Shown piece by piece: positions 33,508-42,255 of a DNA stretch of 48,075 nt (positions are counted from its first letter, which is position 1; each line of letters begins with the position of its first letter). Below the pieces are notes generated by a model. The model had not been told where the DNA came from. It worked only from the letters and a program-made list of their open reading frames with translations, and did not search any database. The translations under genes and the position numbers were made by a program. The stretch is from a virus, in the IMG/VR virus record IMGVR_UViG_3300025789_000058, positions 1-48,075 of that record, one strand, 5' to 3'.

Positions 33508-34362
33508 TTATATTGTTTTTTTGAGTTCTTCTATTAAATCTATATATTGCAATATTCCAGATAATGTTTCATCTTTTACTCTACTAGTCTGCTTTATAGG
33601 TTTTATAAATTTAGAAATTTCTTCTAATTTTATTTTTATAACTTGATCTGGTATTTTTTTCATTAATATTTCAATATCTGCTTTTATTGCAGACATCTCC
33701 TCATTAAGATATTTTTTTAATTTTGTAGTATCTGATATACTTGTAATATATTTATTTAATACTTGCTTTTGTCTTTCTGATAAATTATCATACTTATCAT
33801 TAAACTTTTCTACTAGTATTTTATAAGTAAGAATTCTAATCTCTTTATCCTCTTTCATTAAATCTTCTACTATACTTTTTGAAGCTGGTAGTTGATTTAA
33901 ATTTGTCTTTGTAATATGCTCTAATATTACTACTTTATTTAAAAAGATATGCTTAGAATCTGTTTCATTTACATTTTCAGATTCAAAAGTATTATATATT
34001 GCAGCATATGTTTTATAATTATCTATTTTCGCTTTAAAAAATTCATCTAAATCATAATTAGCTTTAATTTCTCTAATAAGATTATATTTCATTTTTTGTA
34101 AAGACTCCTTATTTAGCTTTTTATACTGCTCTAATACTGTAGAAATTAACATTTCAGCTTTTGATTCTGAAAGTTTAGGACTTGTAGTAAGAGTATTATA
34201 CATAGCGTACTCTCTACCAAGTTCAGTATTAGTAAAATATTTTTTCAATATCTTTACAGCTTTAGACTCTCTATTTGCTATTAGATCTGAAGTAGTCTGT
34301 CTTACAAGAAGTTCAAATAATACCCCAGAGTTGCGATATTTTGAATGCTTTATTTTTGTCAT
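33508..34362 (-). CDS. Conserved helical head-region protein
   Basis: 284 residues. It opens MTKIKHSKYRNSGVLFELLV followed by RQTTSDLIANRESKAVKIL, a highly helical, basic and acidic alternation throughout, with no membrane segment. I have a loose memory of similar proteins following the portal gene in other environmental T4-like phages, without a known function. It immediately follows the portal gene and has its own promoter-like motif 19 bases upstream. A role in prohead assembly is likely from position only. Confidence 0.65.
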   Translation of the reverse strand: MTKIKHSKYRNSGVLFELLVRQTTSDLIANRESKAVKILKKYFTNTELGREYAMYNTLTTSPKLSESKAEMLISTVLEQYKKLNKESLQKMKYNLIREIKANYDLDEFFKAKIDNYKTYAAIYNTFESENVNETDSKHIFLNKVVILEHITKTNLNQLPASKSIVEDLMKEDKEIRILTYKILVEKFNDKYDNLSERQKQVLNKYITSISDTTKLKKYLNEEMSAIKADIEILMKKIPDQVIKIKLEEISKFIKPIKQTSRVKDETLSGILQYIDLIEELKKTI

Positions 34363-34381
34363 GAATTCAATTGATTCTGTT

Positions 34382-34389
34382 TATAAATA
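34382..34389 (-). promoter_or_regulatory. Putative late-promoter motif upstream of 284-residue head gene
   Basis: Plus-strand TATAAATATATC, 19 bases before the ATG at 34362, in the gap after the portal gene. Confidence 0.35.
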
Positions 34390-34408
34390 TATCAACTTAT
34401 CTGCTAAT

Positions 34409-37400
34409 TTAGTCTTCTTTTATATTTCTTTCATCTAAGAGCGAAGATTCTTCTGATTTTTCTTCAAAAAGAGAAACTTTTTTTCCTGGAAACATCTTTT
34501 CCAAACTCTCTTTATTCTTTAGATATACGGCCATAGTACTTTCAAAACTCATTGGTCCGCCTTTATATTTAGGTTTTAATGAGTCTTCTCCAGTCTCTGC
34601 ATTAGATTTCATACCATATCTTCCAATACCATCTCTGCCAAAAGCACTACTATCTGTACCAAATGTAGATTTATATTTTCTAGGTCGACCTGGTAATTTT
34701 ACAGGCTCATTTGGATTTGTTTCATTATATCCAGTAGGCACATTTAAAACTTTTTGTCCTCCATAAAGACCAGCAATTTGATGTGGAGTTCCATAAGCCT
34801 GTCCAGATTCTAGTGGATCATTACCTTCTGTAGTTATTTGATCATATCTGAATTTACGTTTTTGATCTTCTACTATCATATCCTCAAGTTCACCAAAACT
34901 ATCAGGTGACATATGGAATATATTTTCCCATACATATTCTCTTGGTAATATATTGCCTTCTATAGATTGATTAGCAAGATCAATTTTCTCTTTAAATAAA
35001 GCTATTCTCTCTTGATCATATATAATTGATGGGTTTGTAAGTGATAAGCTAAAATTAGCCATAGAATCATCTGTGTACCCATTTGCATAAAGATGTACAA
35101 GCGCAATCTTTTTTAGCTCTGATGCAATAATTCTTTGAATTCTTTCTATAGTACGTGCAAATCTAATATCTTCTGCAGCAAGAGTTGCTTTACCTGTGAG
35201 ATCTTTCTCATATCCCATAAAAGCTTTAGGAATTTTCAAAGCAGCAAATAACTTCTCTCTAAAATATGCTACATCATCTATTCCATTATATTCAAGTCCT
35301 TTTGCGGTGTCTATTCTTGTTGTAGAATCATTGCCTCGTACTGGAATAAAGAAGTCTTCTAGTAGATTTTGCTGATTATATTTAAGATTATATTGTCCAG
35401 TATTAGGATCTATAAGAGGCGTTTTTTTCATCTTATTGATCATTTTTTGAACATAATTTTCAACTTCATTTGGTGGAATTGCACCCACATTTACATAAAA
35501 TACTCTGCGTTCTGGGGCTCTAGTAATACGATGTATTAACATTGCATCTTCAATAAGCGTATATTGCTTAAATAGCTTTCTTGCAGGCTCTAGATATGAT
35601 CTACCATAGGGTAAATAATTAACGTCTCCAATTAGCCTAAAATGCGCCATTTCATAGTTATCAAACCACACACCTGGATCTTGATTATTAAATGCTGATG
35701 TATATCCAGAAGTAGCCGATAGTGCTGCATTAGGGTCAAATTTAAAACGTACCTCATTTGGATTATGTGGATTATACCCCTCTTGACGTACTATATTATA
35801 TGCAGAAAATGGAATTACATTATATACTCCATATTTTTCAGAAATTTCCATTTTAAGATAAAAATCTCCATATTTACACATATTTCTTATCCAAGACCAG
35901 AGATTAAATTCTATATTTAAGACAGAATAAAATAAATTTTCAAGTAATTTTTGTATAGTCTCATCTGAAGATCTTATAGTAAGTACTTGACCTTGTTCAT
36001 TTTTAAGTGTACAGTTGTGTGTATATATCTTAGACCCGTCTTTAGCCTCTATAGCAAATATGTGATTGTCTCCTGCATTTACTATGTCATAAACATCTTC
36101 ATATCCGCATTCTTCTATTGATACAACTTTATGATTAGATGATTTTGCAAAATCTTCTAAAGTTGAATATCCATTACCCAACACTATTCTTCTCAACTTA
36201 TTGATAGTAATAGAATTACTATTACAAAAATCTGATACTAAAAATCTTTTTCCCTCTTTGTAAGTATTATTGCAATATGACCTAAATTTAATTATAGTAT
36301 CAGCGCTATGGTTAGAAAGTATTTTATTTATTAGGGTTTTAGTATTATTACACTTATACACAGCAAAGAGATCTCTAATTATTTTTCTCCACTCAAATGT
36401 TATAATATTAAGTTCTTTTTGTATATCTCCTAAAATATTTTTGTGGGGATCATTTTTTATTCTATCTATTATATATGCTAAGTTTATAGATTTTTTTCTA
36501 GTAGTTTGTGTATTATATCTACCATTTTTTTCTTTTGAAATTTTATATCCTTTTCCATACATTCCATTTTTAGATCCACGGTGTCCATATACGATTTTTC
36601 TTTCTTCTGAACTCAAATTTTCCATGTAACTTTTCATGGAATCTGATTTCTTTTTCAAAAAAGACTGCTTATCTACATTTTCCCAAAAATGTTTTTGTCC
36701 TTCCATTAATTTTACGTAGTAATCATTTTTTTTGGACGGATCTGAATTTATACTAACCCAAAGGTTTTTATTATATTCAGCATGAATTTTATTATGCTCA
36801 TTCCATCCTACCCACTTTAGAAAATTAGGATTATTATTTCTTTTATCAAAAGAGTCATGGTGTACTACTGGTTTTTCTTTTGCTGGAATCTGATTCCTCT
36901 GTTCTTTTAAAAATGGAACCTGATTTGCTACTATCCTATGAGTATATTCGAATTTATCCCCACTCCATATTTTTTCATATCCAGGCATGCTAGTTCCTTC
37001 TGATATTTTAGTAGAAAGAGCTAATATACTAGTACCAATTTTTATGTCACTAGTAGTTATTTGAGATCCGCCGCTATCTATCCAAATATGATTAGATGTA
37101 GCTTTTACTTCAGTTCCATCATCGAAGGTTATTTTATATACCCTTTTCTTCCCATTATAGGCCACTTTTTCAGCTTTTACTGGACGGAATTCATTAGTTT
37201 TTTCATCTAAACCATATATCCATATGTCTTTTGCTCCTGAGTCGTACAATTCTTTTATGGTCTTCTTAGTTCCATCTAAAAGAGGTATAACTGTATCTGC
37301 TCCAAGACATTCATCCGCTATAATATCCAATGCTGAAGCTATAATTGCATCTGTGTCCATAGCATCATAATCAGCATATATCTGAACTCTTGCAGATTGA

Positions 37401-37618
37401 TAATTTTGGGCCAAATTTAGATTTACGCCATACGCAGTAGATGTAGTATAGACTTTGTGAAATCTATCTATAAGACTATTTGTCTGGATAACGCCATTTG
37501 ATTGGATATTATCTGGATCCATAACACTTAGCATATTACCGCCATCATTACGGATTATTACATCAGTACTAAATAGTCTTCTTAATGCTGAAAATAGATT
37601 TTGTTGATTATTTGCCAT
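34409..37618 (-). CDS. Portal protein (gp20-like) interrupted by an intein
   Basis: 1069 residues in one open frame; without the intein (residues 104-535) the mature portal is 637 residues, compared with 524 in T4. Portal signatures: N-terminal SLIDRFHKVYTTSTAYGVNL, and in the C-extein LIEDAMLIHRITRAPERRVF, DFFIPVRGNDSTTRIDTAKG, LEYNGIDDVAYFREKLFAAL and IPKAFMGYEKDLTGKATLA. The portal forms the dodecameric DNA gate and the scaffold for terminase docking. The frame runs 10 bases after terminase, so the two are cotranscribed. The intein inserts after DIIADE, and the first extein residue after it is Cys. Confidence 0.95.
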   Translation of the reverse strand: MANNQQNLFSALRRLFSTDVIIRNDGGNMLSVMDPDNIQSNGVIQTNSLIDRFHKVYTTSTAYGVNLNLAQNYQSARVQIYADYDAMDTDAIIASALDIIADECLGADTVIPLLDGTKKTIKELYDSGAKDIWIYGLDEKTNEFRPVKAEKVAYNGKKRVYKITFDDGTEVKATSNHIWIDSGGSQITTSDIKIGTSILALSTKISEGTSMPGYEKIWSGDKFEYTHRIVANQVPFLKEQRNQIPAKEKPVVHHDSFDKRNNNPNFLKWVGWNEHNKIHAEYNKNLWVSINSDPSKKNDYYVKLMEGQKHFWENVDKQSFLKKKSDSMKSYMENLSSEERKIVYGHRGSKNGMYGKGYKISKEKNGRYNTQTTRKKSINLAYIIDRIKNDPHKNILGDIQKELNIITFEWRKIIRDLFAVYKCNNTKTLINKILSNHSADTIIKFRSYCNNTYKEGKRFLVSDFCNSNSITINKLRRIVLGNGYSTLEDFAKSSNHKVVSIEECGYEDVYDIVNAGDNHIFAIEAKDGSKIYTHNCTLKNEQGQVLTIRSSDETIQKLLENLFYSVLNIEFNLWSWIRNMCKYGDFYLKMEISEKYGVYNVIPFSAYNIVRQEGYNPHNPNEVRFKFDPNAALSATSGYTSAFNNQDPGVWFDNYEMAHFRLIGDVNYLPYGRSYLEPARKLFKQYTLIEDAMLIHRITRAPERRVFYVNVGAIPPNEVENYVQKMINKMKKTPLIDPNTGQYNLKYNQQNLLEDFFIPVRGNDSTTRIDTAKGLEYNGIDDVAYFREKLFAALKIPKAFMGYEKDLTGKATLAAEDIRFARTIERIQRIIASELKKIALVHLYANGYTDDSMANFSLSLTNPSIIYDQERIALFKEKIDLANQSIEGNILPREYVWENIFHMSPDSFGELEDMIVEDQKRKFRYDQITTEGNDPLESGQAYGTPHQIAGLYGGQKVLNVPTGYNETNPNEPVKLPGRPRKYKSTFGTDSSAFGRDGIGRYGMKSNAETGEDSLKPKYKGGPMSFESTMAVYLKNKESLEKMFPGKKVSLFEEKSEESSLLDERNIKED
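36014..37309 (-). mobile_element. Intein in portal gene with HNH endonuclease domain
   Basis: 432 codons. The N-terminal splice motif is CLGADTVIPLLDG, the B block is GTEVKATSNHIWID (Thr-x-x-His), and the C-terminal motifs are VYDIVNAGDNHIFAIEA and IYTHN|C. Between them is an HNH-type nuclease: VVHHDSFDKRNNNPNFLKWV (His-His and Asn residues in register) with a GSKNGMYGKG NUMOD3-like DNA-binding motif. Terminal residues C1, N432 and the +1 Cys extein residue are all present, so splicing should be possible. Removal restores the frame exactly. Confidence 0.92.
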
Positions 37619-37627
37619 TTTATATTT

Positions 37628-40336
37628 TTATATTAACCATGAAATATCCTCTGAATGAGTACCTCCCATATGAGGAATATCCATTTTCCAAGGATTTGTA
37701 TTTGAATTATTTATTGAATTATATATTAAATTTGAATTTCCTGATTTAGTCATAGAGTCAAGACTAGCATAAGTTAAGCTCTCTGCAGTTTTTCTAAATC
37801 TTATAGATGAGTCTCTCATATACATGCCTATTGCAAAAGACATTACTAAATCATCATTATATCCACTTAGCGCTTGAGGTTTGCTATTTTTCCATATAAA
37901 AACTCTCAATTCTTCTAAAAGCCTCACTGATCTTATATTGACCTGCTTTGTCTCTATAAAATCTCTCATTCTTTCAATAATAATAGGTCTTGATTTTGTA
38001 GTCATTGTAAATCCAGGAACTAGAGTACTAGTATTATCAAATCTATTCATTTGCTTGTCCTGATCTAGACTAAAATCTGCTTTATGACTATAATGTAAAT
38101 TTGTATATCCTCTTTCTAAAATAGATTGAAGAACATCCCAACCAATATTTGCATTTTCTACTGCAACTAGAGCATTATTATATTCTGCAGCTGTTGCTAA
38201 TATTATATTTGCATATTCTCGTGTATCACACTGAGATTGAAATTCTGCTACTTGAGTTAATGTATCTACATCAATTACATGAAATGCTGAGTAGTCTGCA
38301 CCATCACCTCTAGCAACATCTGCTGAAAGTAGATATGTTTTTGTAGGAGCTGGATATTCCCAAATCCATAATGATTTATCTAACCCTCTTCTTTCTAAAG
38401 GTTCTAATACTATATTCTCTTCATACCATGAAAGTATTTCTGGAATTATTACTGTAGCACCAGAACTTGAGAAATCGCAATCGCAATTATGAACTATACC
38501 ATGTTCTGTTACATATGTATGATCTTCTTCAACTTCTATATTATAAACATAACATTCATATTCGCCCTCTAAGTCTTCTTTTATTAATTTTGCTTTTCTA
38601 TCTCCACCTAAATATATGCTAGATAACTCTTCATTTTTTGTTTTTAAAAAAGATCCATTAAATTTAGGATGACATATACACATTCTTCCTAATATTTCAG
38701 ATATATAAGGATCTAAATTTTTTGGATATTTAATACTTATATTATTAGCCCCCAATAAATTAGATAAATAATAAATATCATAATACAGATCTTCAGATGT
38801 TGTTATATATTGCTTATTATAATCTAATTTTAAACATCCACCCCCTAGTAAATATCCTTCTAATACACCTTTAGATAATTCTATATTATTATTATTATAG
38901 TAAAAATTAGATAATTTTTTATTTATAGAACTATCGCCTTCTACAAACATAGAAATTACTTGAGAAATTATTTCTGAGCATATAGAAATCTGACCCGTAT
39001 TATCTTGTCTTCTTATATTAAAGGAGCTTACTCCAAATACAAGTTCTATATATTTTTGTAAATCTTGCACCCATGTATTTAATTCTGTAGAATAATTAAA
39101 TGCATATGTTACTCTTAATCTAGTCTTAGATCCTTCAGCTAAATATAATCCTATTATCTTTCCTAATTCATAACCTAATTCTATATTACAATTATGCTTT
39201 ATTTTATGTTTTCTGTCATTTATATAAAAAGTAGAACCAGCGCATATTTTTTTAAAATGTAAAGGATTAAATAATTCATAAATATCTATAGTATCTATTT
39301 CTCTTTTTAAATTTATGTTTTTTGGTATAGTATATACTTCATCTATCTTAGAAATAGCATCATATTTATTACTATTTTCATTAGATAAAAATGGGTGATC
39401 TTTTGTAACATAAACACATTTAGAATTTTTACTGGTTTTTATTTTGTATAAATCATTACTTTCTTTTTTATATAATCTTTTTACTCTTTTAAAATTTCCA
39501 ATGTGAGTTAATACTAAATCATCAATTTTTATATCTTTTATCTCTTTTAATCCTACTGATGTAAAAATTCTAGTATTTGCACTAAAACACTCTTGTGCCG
39601 CCATTCTTATTCCAAGATCTTGATCTTGTTTATCTCTCCAAATTTGAGTTCTTTCAGGATGTACTGTCCATGGAAGTGATACAGGCACAAAACTATTTTC
39701 TTTCTTCTGAGCTTTTATATAGGATTTATGAAACCAATTACCAACACCATTAGGAGTAGATAGCGCTATACACTTACCACCAGTTGCTAATGTTTGTTGA
39801 GCTGAGCCAAAAAGTTCTTCTGCATTATCGATAAATGCAGCCTCATCCATTATAAGTAATGATACAGCTTCAGAACGTGCTGAATCACTAGCTCCAGATA
39901 CTGCTTTAACTTGACTGCCATTTGTAAGTCTTAAACTAAGTCTATTATCCTCAGTAGATCCAATCTTAAGCCAAATAGGTAGATTATCATATGCAAATCT
40001 TACTTTAGTAACCATATTCTTAGCCGTCTCTTGCTTTGTTGCAATAACTAAGACGTTTTTATCTTTATGGAATAACATCAACCACAGACTATATGCTGAT
40101 GCTAAAGTAGATATACCTAGCTGCCTTGATTTATTTATAATAACATTTTTATCCCCTGAAAATAATTTTAATACTGCCTCTTGAAATGGATATAAATCAA
40201 ATAACTGCCTCCCTCTTTGAGGGTGTTGAATCATATAATATTTTCTCATAAAATAGACAGGATCTGTAGCACATTTTACAAACTCCTCTCTAATTTTATC
40301 TTTTATATTAAGTTGTTTATTTTCATTTTCTGGCAT
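37628..40336 (-). CDS. Terminase large subunit (gp17-like) interrupted by an intein
   Basis: 902 residues; 534 without the intein. T4 gp17 has 610. ATPase: NKSRQLGISTL at 69-79 as Walker A, LLIMDEAAFID at 160-170 as Walker B, LSTPNGVGN as the coupling motif. Nuclease: SADVARGDGADYSAFHVID with D673, LVAVENANIGWDV with the Glu, and GYNDDLVMSFAIGMYMR with the final Asp. The intein inserts at AAQE before Cys-Asp-Cys-Asp, between ATPase and nuclease. It packages DNA into the prohead. Its ATG is preceded by a promoter-like motif at 12 bases. The gene lies next to the portal gene, as expected. Confidence 0.96.
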   Translation of the reverse strand: MPENENKQLNIKDKIREEFVKCATDPVYFMRKYYMIQHPQRGRQLFDLYPFQEAVLKLFSGDKNVIINKSRQLGISTLASAYSLWLMLFHKDKNVLVIATKQETAKNMVTKVRFAYDNLPIWLKIGSTEDNRLSLRLTNGSQVKAVSGASDSARSEAVSLLIMDEAAFIDNAEELFGSAQQTLATGGKCIALSTPNGVGNWFHKSYIKAQKKENSFVPVSLPWTVHPERTQIWRDKQDQDLGIRMAAQECFSANTRIFTSVGLKEIKDIKIDDLVLTHIGNFKRVKRLYKKESNDLYKIKTSKNSKCVYVTKDHPFLSNENSNKYDAISKIDEVYTIPKNINLKREIDTIDIYELFNPLHFKKICAGSTFYINDRKHKIKHNCNIELGYELGKIIGLYLAEGSKTRLRVTYAFNYSTELNTWVQDLQKYIELVFGVSSFNIRRQDNTGQISICSEIISQVISMFVEGDSSINKKLSNFYYNNNNIELSKGVLEGYLLGGGCLKLDYNKQYITTSEDLYYDIYYLSNLLGANNISIKYPKNLDPYISEILGRMCICHPKFNGSFLKTKNEELSSIYLGGDRKAKLIKEDLEGEYECYVYNIEVEEDHTYVTEHGIVHNCDCDFSSSGATVIIPEILSWYEENIVLEPLERRGLDKSLWIWEYPAPTKTYLLSADVARGDGADYSAFHVIDVDTLTQVAEFQSQCDTREYANIILATAAEYNNALVAVENANIGWDVLQSILERGYTNLHYSHKADFSLDQDKQMNRFDNTSTLVPGFTMTTKSRPIIIERMRDFIETKQVNIRSVRLLEELRVFIWKNSKPQALSGYNDDLVMSFAIGMYMRDSSIRFRKTAESLTYASLDSMTKSGNSNLIYNSINNSNTNPWKMDIPHMGGTHSEDISWLI
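38486..39589 (-). mobile_element. Intein in terminase gene with degenerate LAGLIDADG domain
   Basis: 368 codons. It begins CFSANTRIFTSVGLKEIKDI, has the B-block VYVTKDHPFLS, and ends YNIEVEEDHTYVTEHGIVHN|C. A LAGLIDADG pair lies between: the first motif is ELGKIIGLYLAEGS, the second VLEGYLLGGGCLK, where the acidic residue of the canonical GxxxGDG is Gly. Terminal splice residues are present, so protein splicing should work; endonuclease activity is doubtful. The end is inside the terminase nuclease lead-in, a site where inteins are often seen. Confidence 0.92.
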
Positions 40337-40348
40337 AAAAACTTTTAT

Positions 40349-40356
40349 AATAAATA
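40349..40356 (-). promoter_or_regulatory. Putative late-promoter motif upstream of terminase gene
   Basis: Plus-strand AATAAATATAC, 12 bases before the terminase ATG. A second match of the 8-mer is at 40399-40406. The gap 40337-40432 contains no gene. Confidence 0.4.
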
Positions 40357-40432
40357 TACTATATTTTTTTATGTATATTTATATCATAATAATATAAAAT
40401 AAATATTATATAAAATCTATCTTAAAAGTTCT

Positions 40433-40882
40433 CTATGTAGTTTCAGGTTTTTCTACTGGAGTTTCTTCTTTTGGAATTTCAGATTTAGGTCCTATTTCTG
40501 ATTCTGGTCCTTGAGCTTTTGCTGGAGCGCCAAATCTTTGTAATCTTGATATTGCAGTAGTAGCTCTTTGTATTTCTGCTATATTTAAAAGATAGTATCT
40601 CTTTCCTAATACAGTTGCTTCATAGGCTTTGCCCATATAAGTCATATAAAATATTTGACTATTTTTAAGAAGTACTTTAAATGTAGTAGGTTTTTCAGAC
40701 ATAATAAACACTCCAGAAAGATATTCTTTAAAATTATCACCCATGAGCGTAATAAGATTTTGATTTAATCTTTTATACTTTTTAAGAATATATCCCATCG
40801 GATCAGCATCAAATTCTGGATTTGAATGATCTTCATGAACTTCTTTTATTATTACTTTTAGTATATCTGCTAATTTTATCAC
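40433..40882 (-). CDS. Small protein with capsid-targeting-like N-terminus
   Basis: 149 residues from a GTG start at 40880-40882 that overlaps the nuclease stop (GTGA), so translation is coupled. The leader reads MIKLADILKVIIKEV with I-K-E at residues 12-14, longer by four residues than its relatives. The middle has beta strands (TTFKVLLKNSQIFYMTYMGK, GKRYYLLNIAEIQRATTAIS), and the last ~40 residues are Pro/Glu-rich and disordered. The function is unknown. It ends the cargo gene block, just before terminase. It is probably packaged if the leader acts as in T4. Confidence 0.65.
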   Translation of the reverse strand: MIKLADILKVIIKEVHEDHSNPEFDADPMGYILKKYKRLNQNLITLMGDNFKEYLSGVFIMSEKPTTFKVLLKNSQIFYMTYMGKAYEATVLGKRYYLLNIAEIQRATTAISRLQRFGAPAKAQGPESEIGPKSEIPKEETPVEKPETT

Positions 40883-41523
40883 TTTTTTTCAAATTTAAAT
40901 CCTGTTAATTTTTCAATCTCTTCAAGATCAGTTTGCCAATGATCTAATCCTAATGGATGATCTGTTGAATTTTTAAATATATAAGACTTAAATTCGCCAG
41001 TCTTTTTAATATAAATAACTTTCCAACATGCCGTAGGAATAGTTAAAGATTTTATTTTTTTAGCACATCCCACTGATCCACACCATACATATATAGAGTC
41101 ATATTTAAGAGCTAATTTTCTAGTTTGAGTTTCTAATGATTTCCAATCTCCAGCATTAAGAGAGTGATATTGTGGAGCCATATTAGAAAAATAAAAACAC
41201 TCTTGTAAAAGTTTTTTATCTCCACATTCATTATCTGCTGCAGGACACATATGTCCACGATCAGTACCAGAACCCACATAATCTTTTGCTAAATTAGTCT
41301 CTTCATATAGAAGTGGATCTGGTGCAAATGCATCTTGTCTAGGGAGTGGAGTAGAACATTCAACTCTAGCTTTAGTCTCCCACCATTGTACTAATACTGG
41401 ATAATGTAGACTTTTTGAATATGTAGTAGTATATCCAGTATGATATACTGTTACTGTGTCTTGACCATAGCAAATGAGTATAGATAATATACTTACTATA
41501 ACTAATAATATTATTTTTTTCAT
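40879..41523 (-). CDS. Exported DNA/RNA non-specific endonuclease
   Basis: A 214-residue NUC1/Serratia-type nuclease. The catalytic motif TDRGHMCPAAD (H91) and the metal-binding pattern FSNMAPQYHSLNAGDWKSLE (N123) are both intact. I chose the ATG at 41521-41523 because it begins a clean signal peptide (MKKIILLVIVSILSILICYG) ending in a G-Q cleavage site of the type common in Bacteroidota; an upstream ATG would add 17 charged residues. The enzyme should be exported to the periplasm, where it could degrade nucleic acid, for example during lysis or against infecting DNA. It is likely host-derived. It overlaps the upstream stop region slightly and the following gene by four bases. Confidence 0.88.
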   Translation of the reverse strand: MKKIILLVIVSILSILICYGQDTVTVYHTGYTTTYSKSLHYPVLVQWWETKARVECSTPLPRQDAFAPDPLLYEETNLAKDYVGSGTDRGHMCPAADNECGDKKLLQECFYFSNMAPQYHSLNAGDWKSLETQTRKLALKYDSIYVWCGSVGCAKKIKSLTIPTACWKVIYIKKTGEFKSYIFKNSTDHPLGLDHWQTDLEEIEKLTGFKFEKK

Positions 41524-41542
41524 ATTTATATTTAATATTTGA

Positions 41543-41980
41543 CTAATGTGATGATCTCTCTTGTGCATACTCATTTACGCTATGAATATAATCGCTTGCT
41601 AATGTTATATATGCTGCAACCCATCCTGGAAGTTCAGTTCCTGGTTGTATTATATTATATAATTGACTTGCATTTTTAATCATATCTTTGATTTCTGCTC
41701 TTGCCATAGTAGCCTGATGTCCAGAGTCTGGTTGACCCCATACATCATTTTCATGAGATTCTTTACCACAATCTGAACAATAACCATTAGGTTCTATTTG
41801 ACCATCACATTCTAAACATGTCATATCTTCAATTGGATAAATTGATTTTATTGAATTCATATCTTGATTTTGTAAAGATGGCATTGTATATGAATCTCTG
41901 CTTTCATTACCATATGATATTCTAGGAGTCTCTTTTGAATTTCCAGTAAATTCTTTTATAAATTGTGATAATTTTATCAT
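41543..41980 (-). CDS. Zinc-ribbon protein with capsid-targeting-like N-terminus
   Basis: 145 residues. The leader MIKLSQFIKEF has I-K-E at 8-10. A zinc ribbon follows: C55-x2-C58-x9-C68-x2-C71. The C-terminal helix pair (ATMARAEIKDMIKNASQLYN, then LPGWVAAYITLASDYIHSVN) is one I associate with other phage proteins of unknown function. It may bind nucleic acid through the ribbon. It has its own promoter-like motif 13 bases upstream. If the leader is a capsid-targeting signal, the protein is packaged and trimmed. Confidence 0.72.
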   Translation of the reverse strand: MIKLSQFIKEFTGNSKETPRISYGNESRDSYTMPSLQNQDMNSIKSIYPIEDMTCLECDGQIEPNGYCSDCGKESHENDVWGQPDSGHQATMARAEIKDMIKNASQLYNIIQPGTELPGWVAAYITLASDYIHSVNEYAQERSSH

Positions 41981-41993
41981 ATTTTTATTTTTT

Positions 41994-42001
41994 TATAAAT
42001 A
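41994..42001 (-). promoter_or_regulatory. Putative late-promoter motif upstream of zinc-ribbon gene
   Basis: Plus-strand TATAAATAT, 13 bases before the ATG at 41980, in the short gap after the 80-residue gene. Confidence 0.35.
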
Positions 42002-42012
42002 TTAATTATTTT

Positions 42013-42255
42013 TTATTCTTTTACAGAAAACCAGTCACTACACCACTTATTTGGATCTTCTATATCCATAACTCCACTCCCATTCCAAGACTGAAAATAT
42101 TGATTTCCACAAATATGCTGATCATTAGTAAAATGATAATATTTACATTTTGCACAGCTAAAACCATGTTCACTATACATAAAAGGTTCGTGATTTGAAG
42201 GAAGATCTATAGGACCTTTATTTTCCTCTTGTAATATTTTTATTAAACTTATCAT
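42013..42255 (-). CDS. Small four-cysteine protein with capsid-targeting-like N-terminus
   Basis: 80 residues. The leader MISLIKILQEEN has L-Q-E at 8-10. Four cysteines follow (C34-x2-C37-x11-C49-x22-C72), with an HxICG segment and a C-terminal WCSDWF, spaced like small iron-sulfur or zinc proteins of the HiPIP-like type found in phages. The function is unknown. It begins directly at the stop of the preceding PD-(D/E)XK-like gene (one base apart), so they are cotranscribed. Confidence 0.7.
   Translation of the reverse strand: MISLIKILQEENKGPIDLPSNHEPFMYSEHGFSCAKCKYYHFTNDQHICGNQYFQSWNGSGVMDIEDPNKWCSDWFSVKE

Noticed and set aside
41524-41574. Longer nuclease start at 41574
   Set aside because: It adds 17 charged residues before an obvious signal peptide and overlaps the zinc-ribbon gene. 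The internal ATG at 41523 is preferred.
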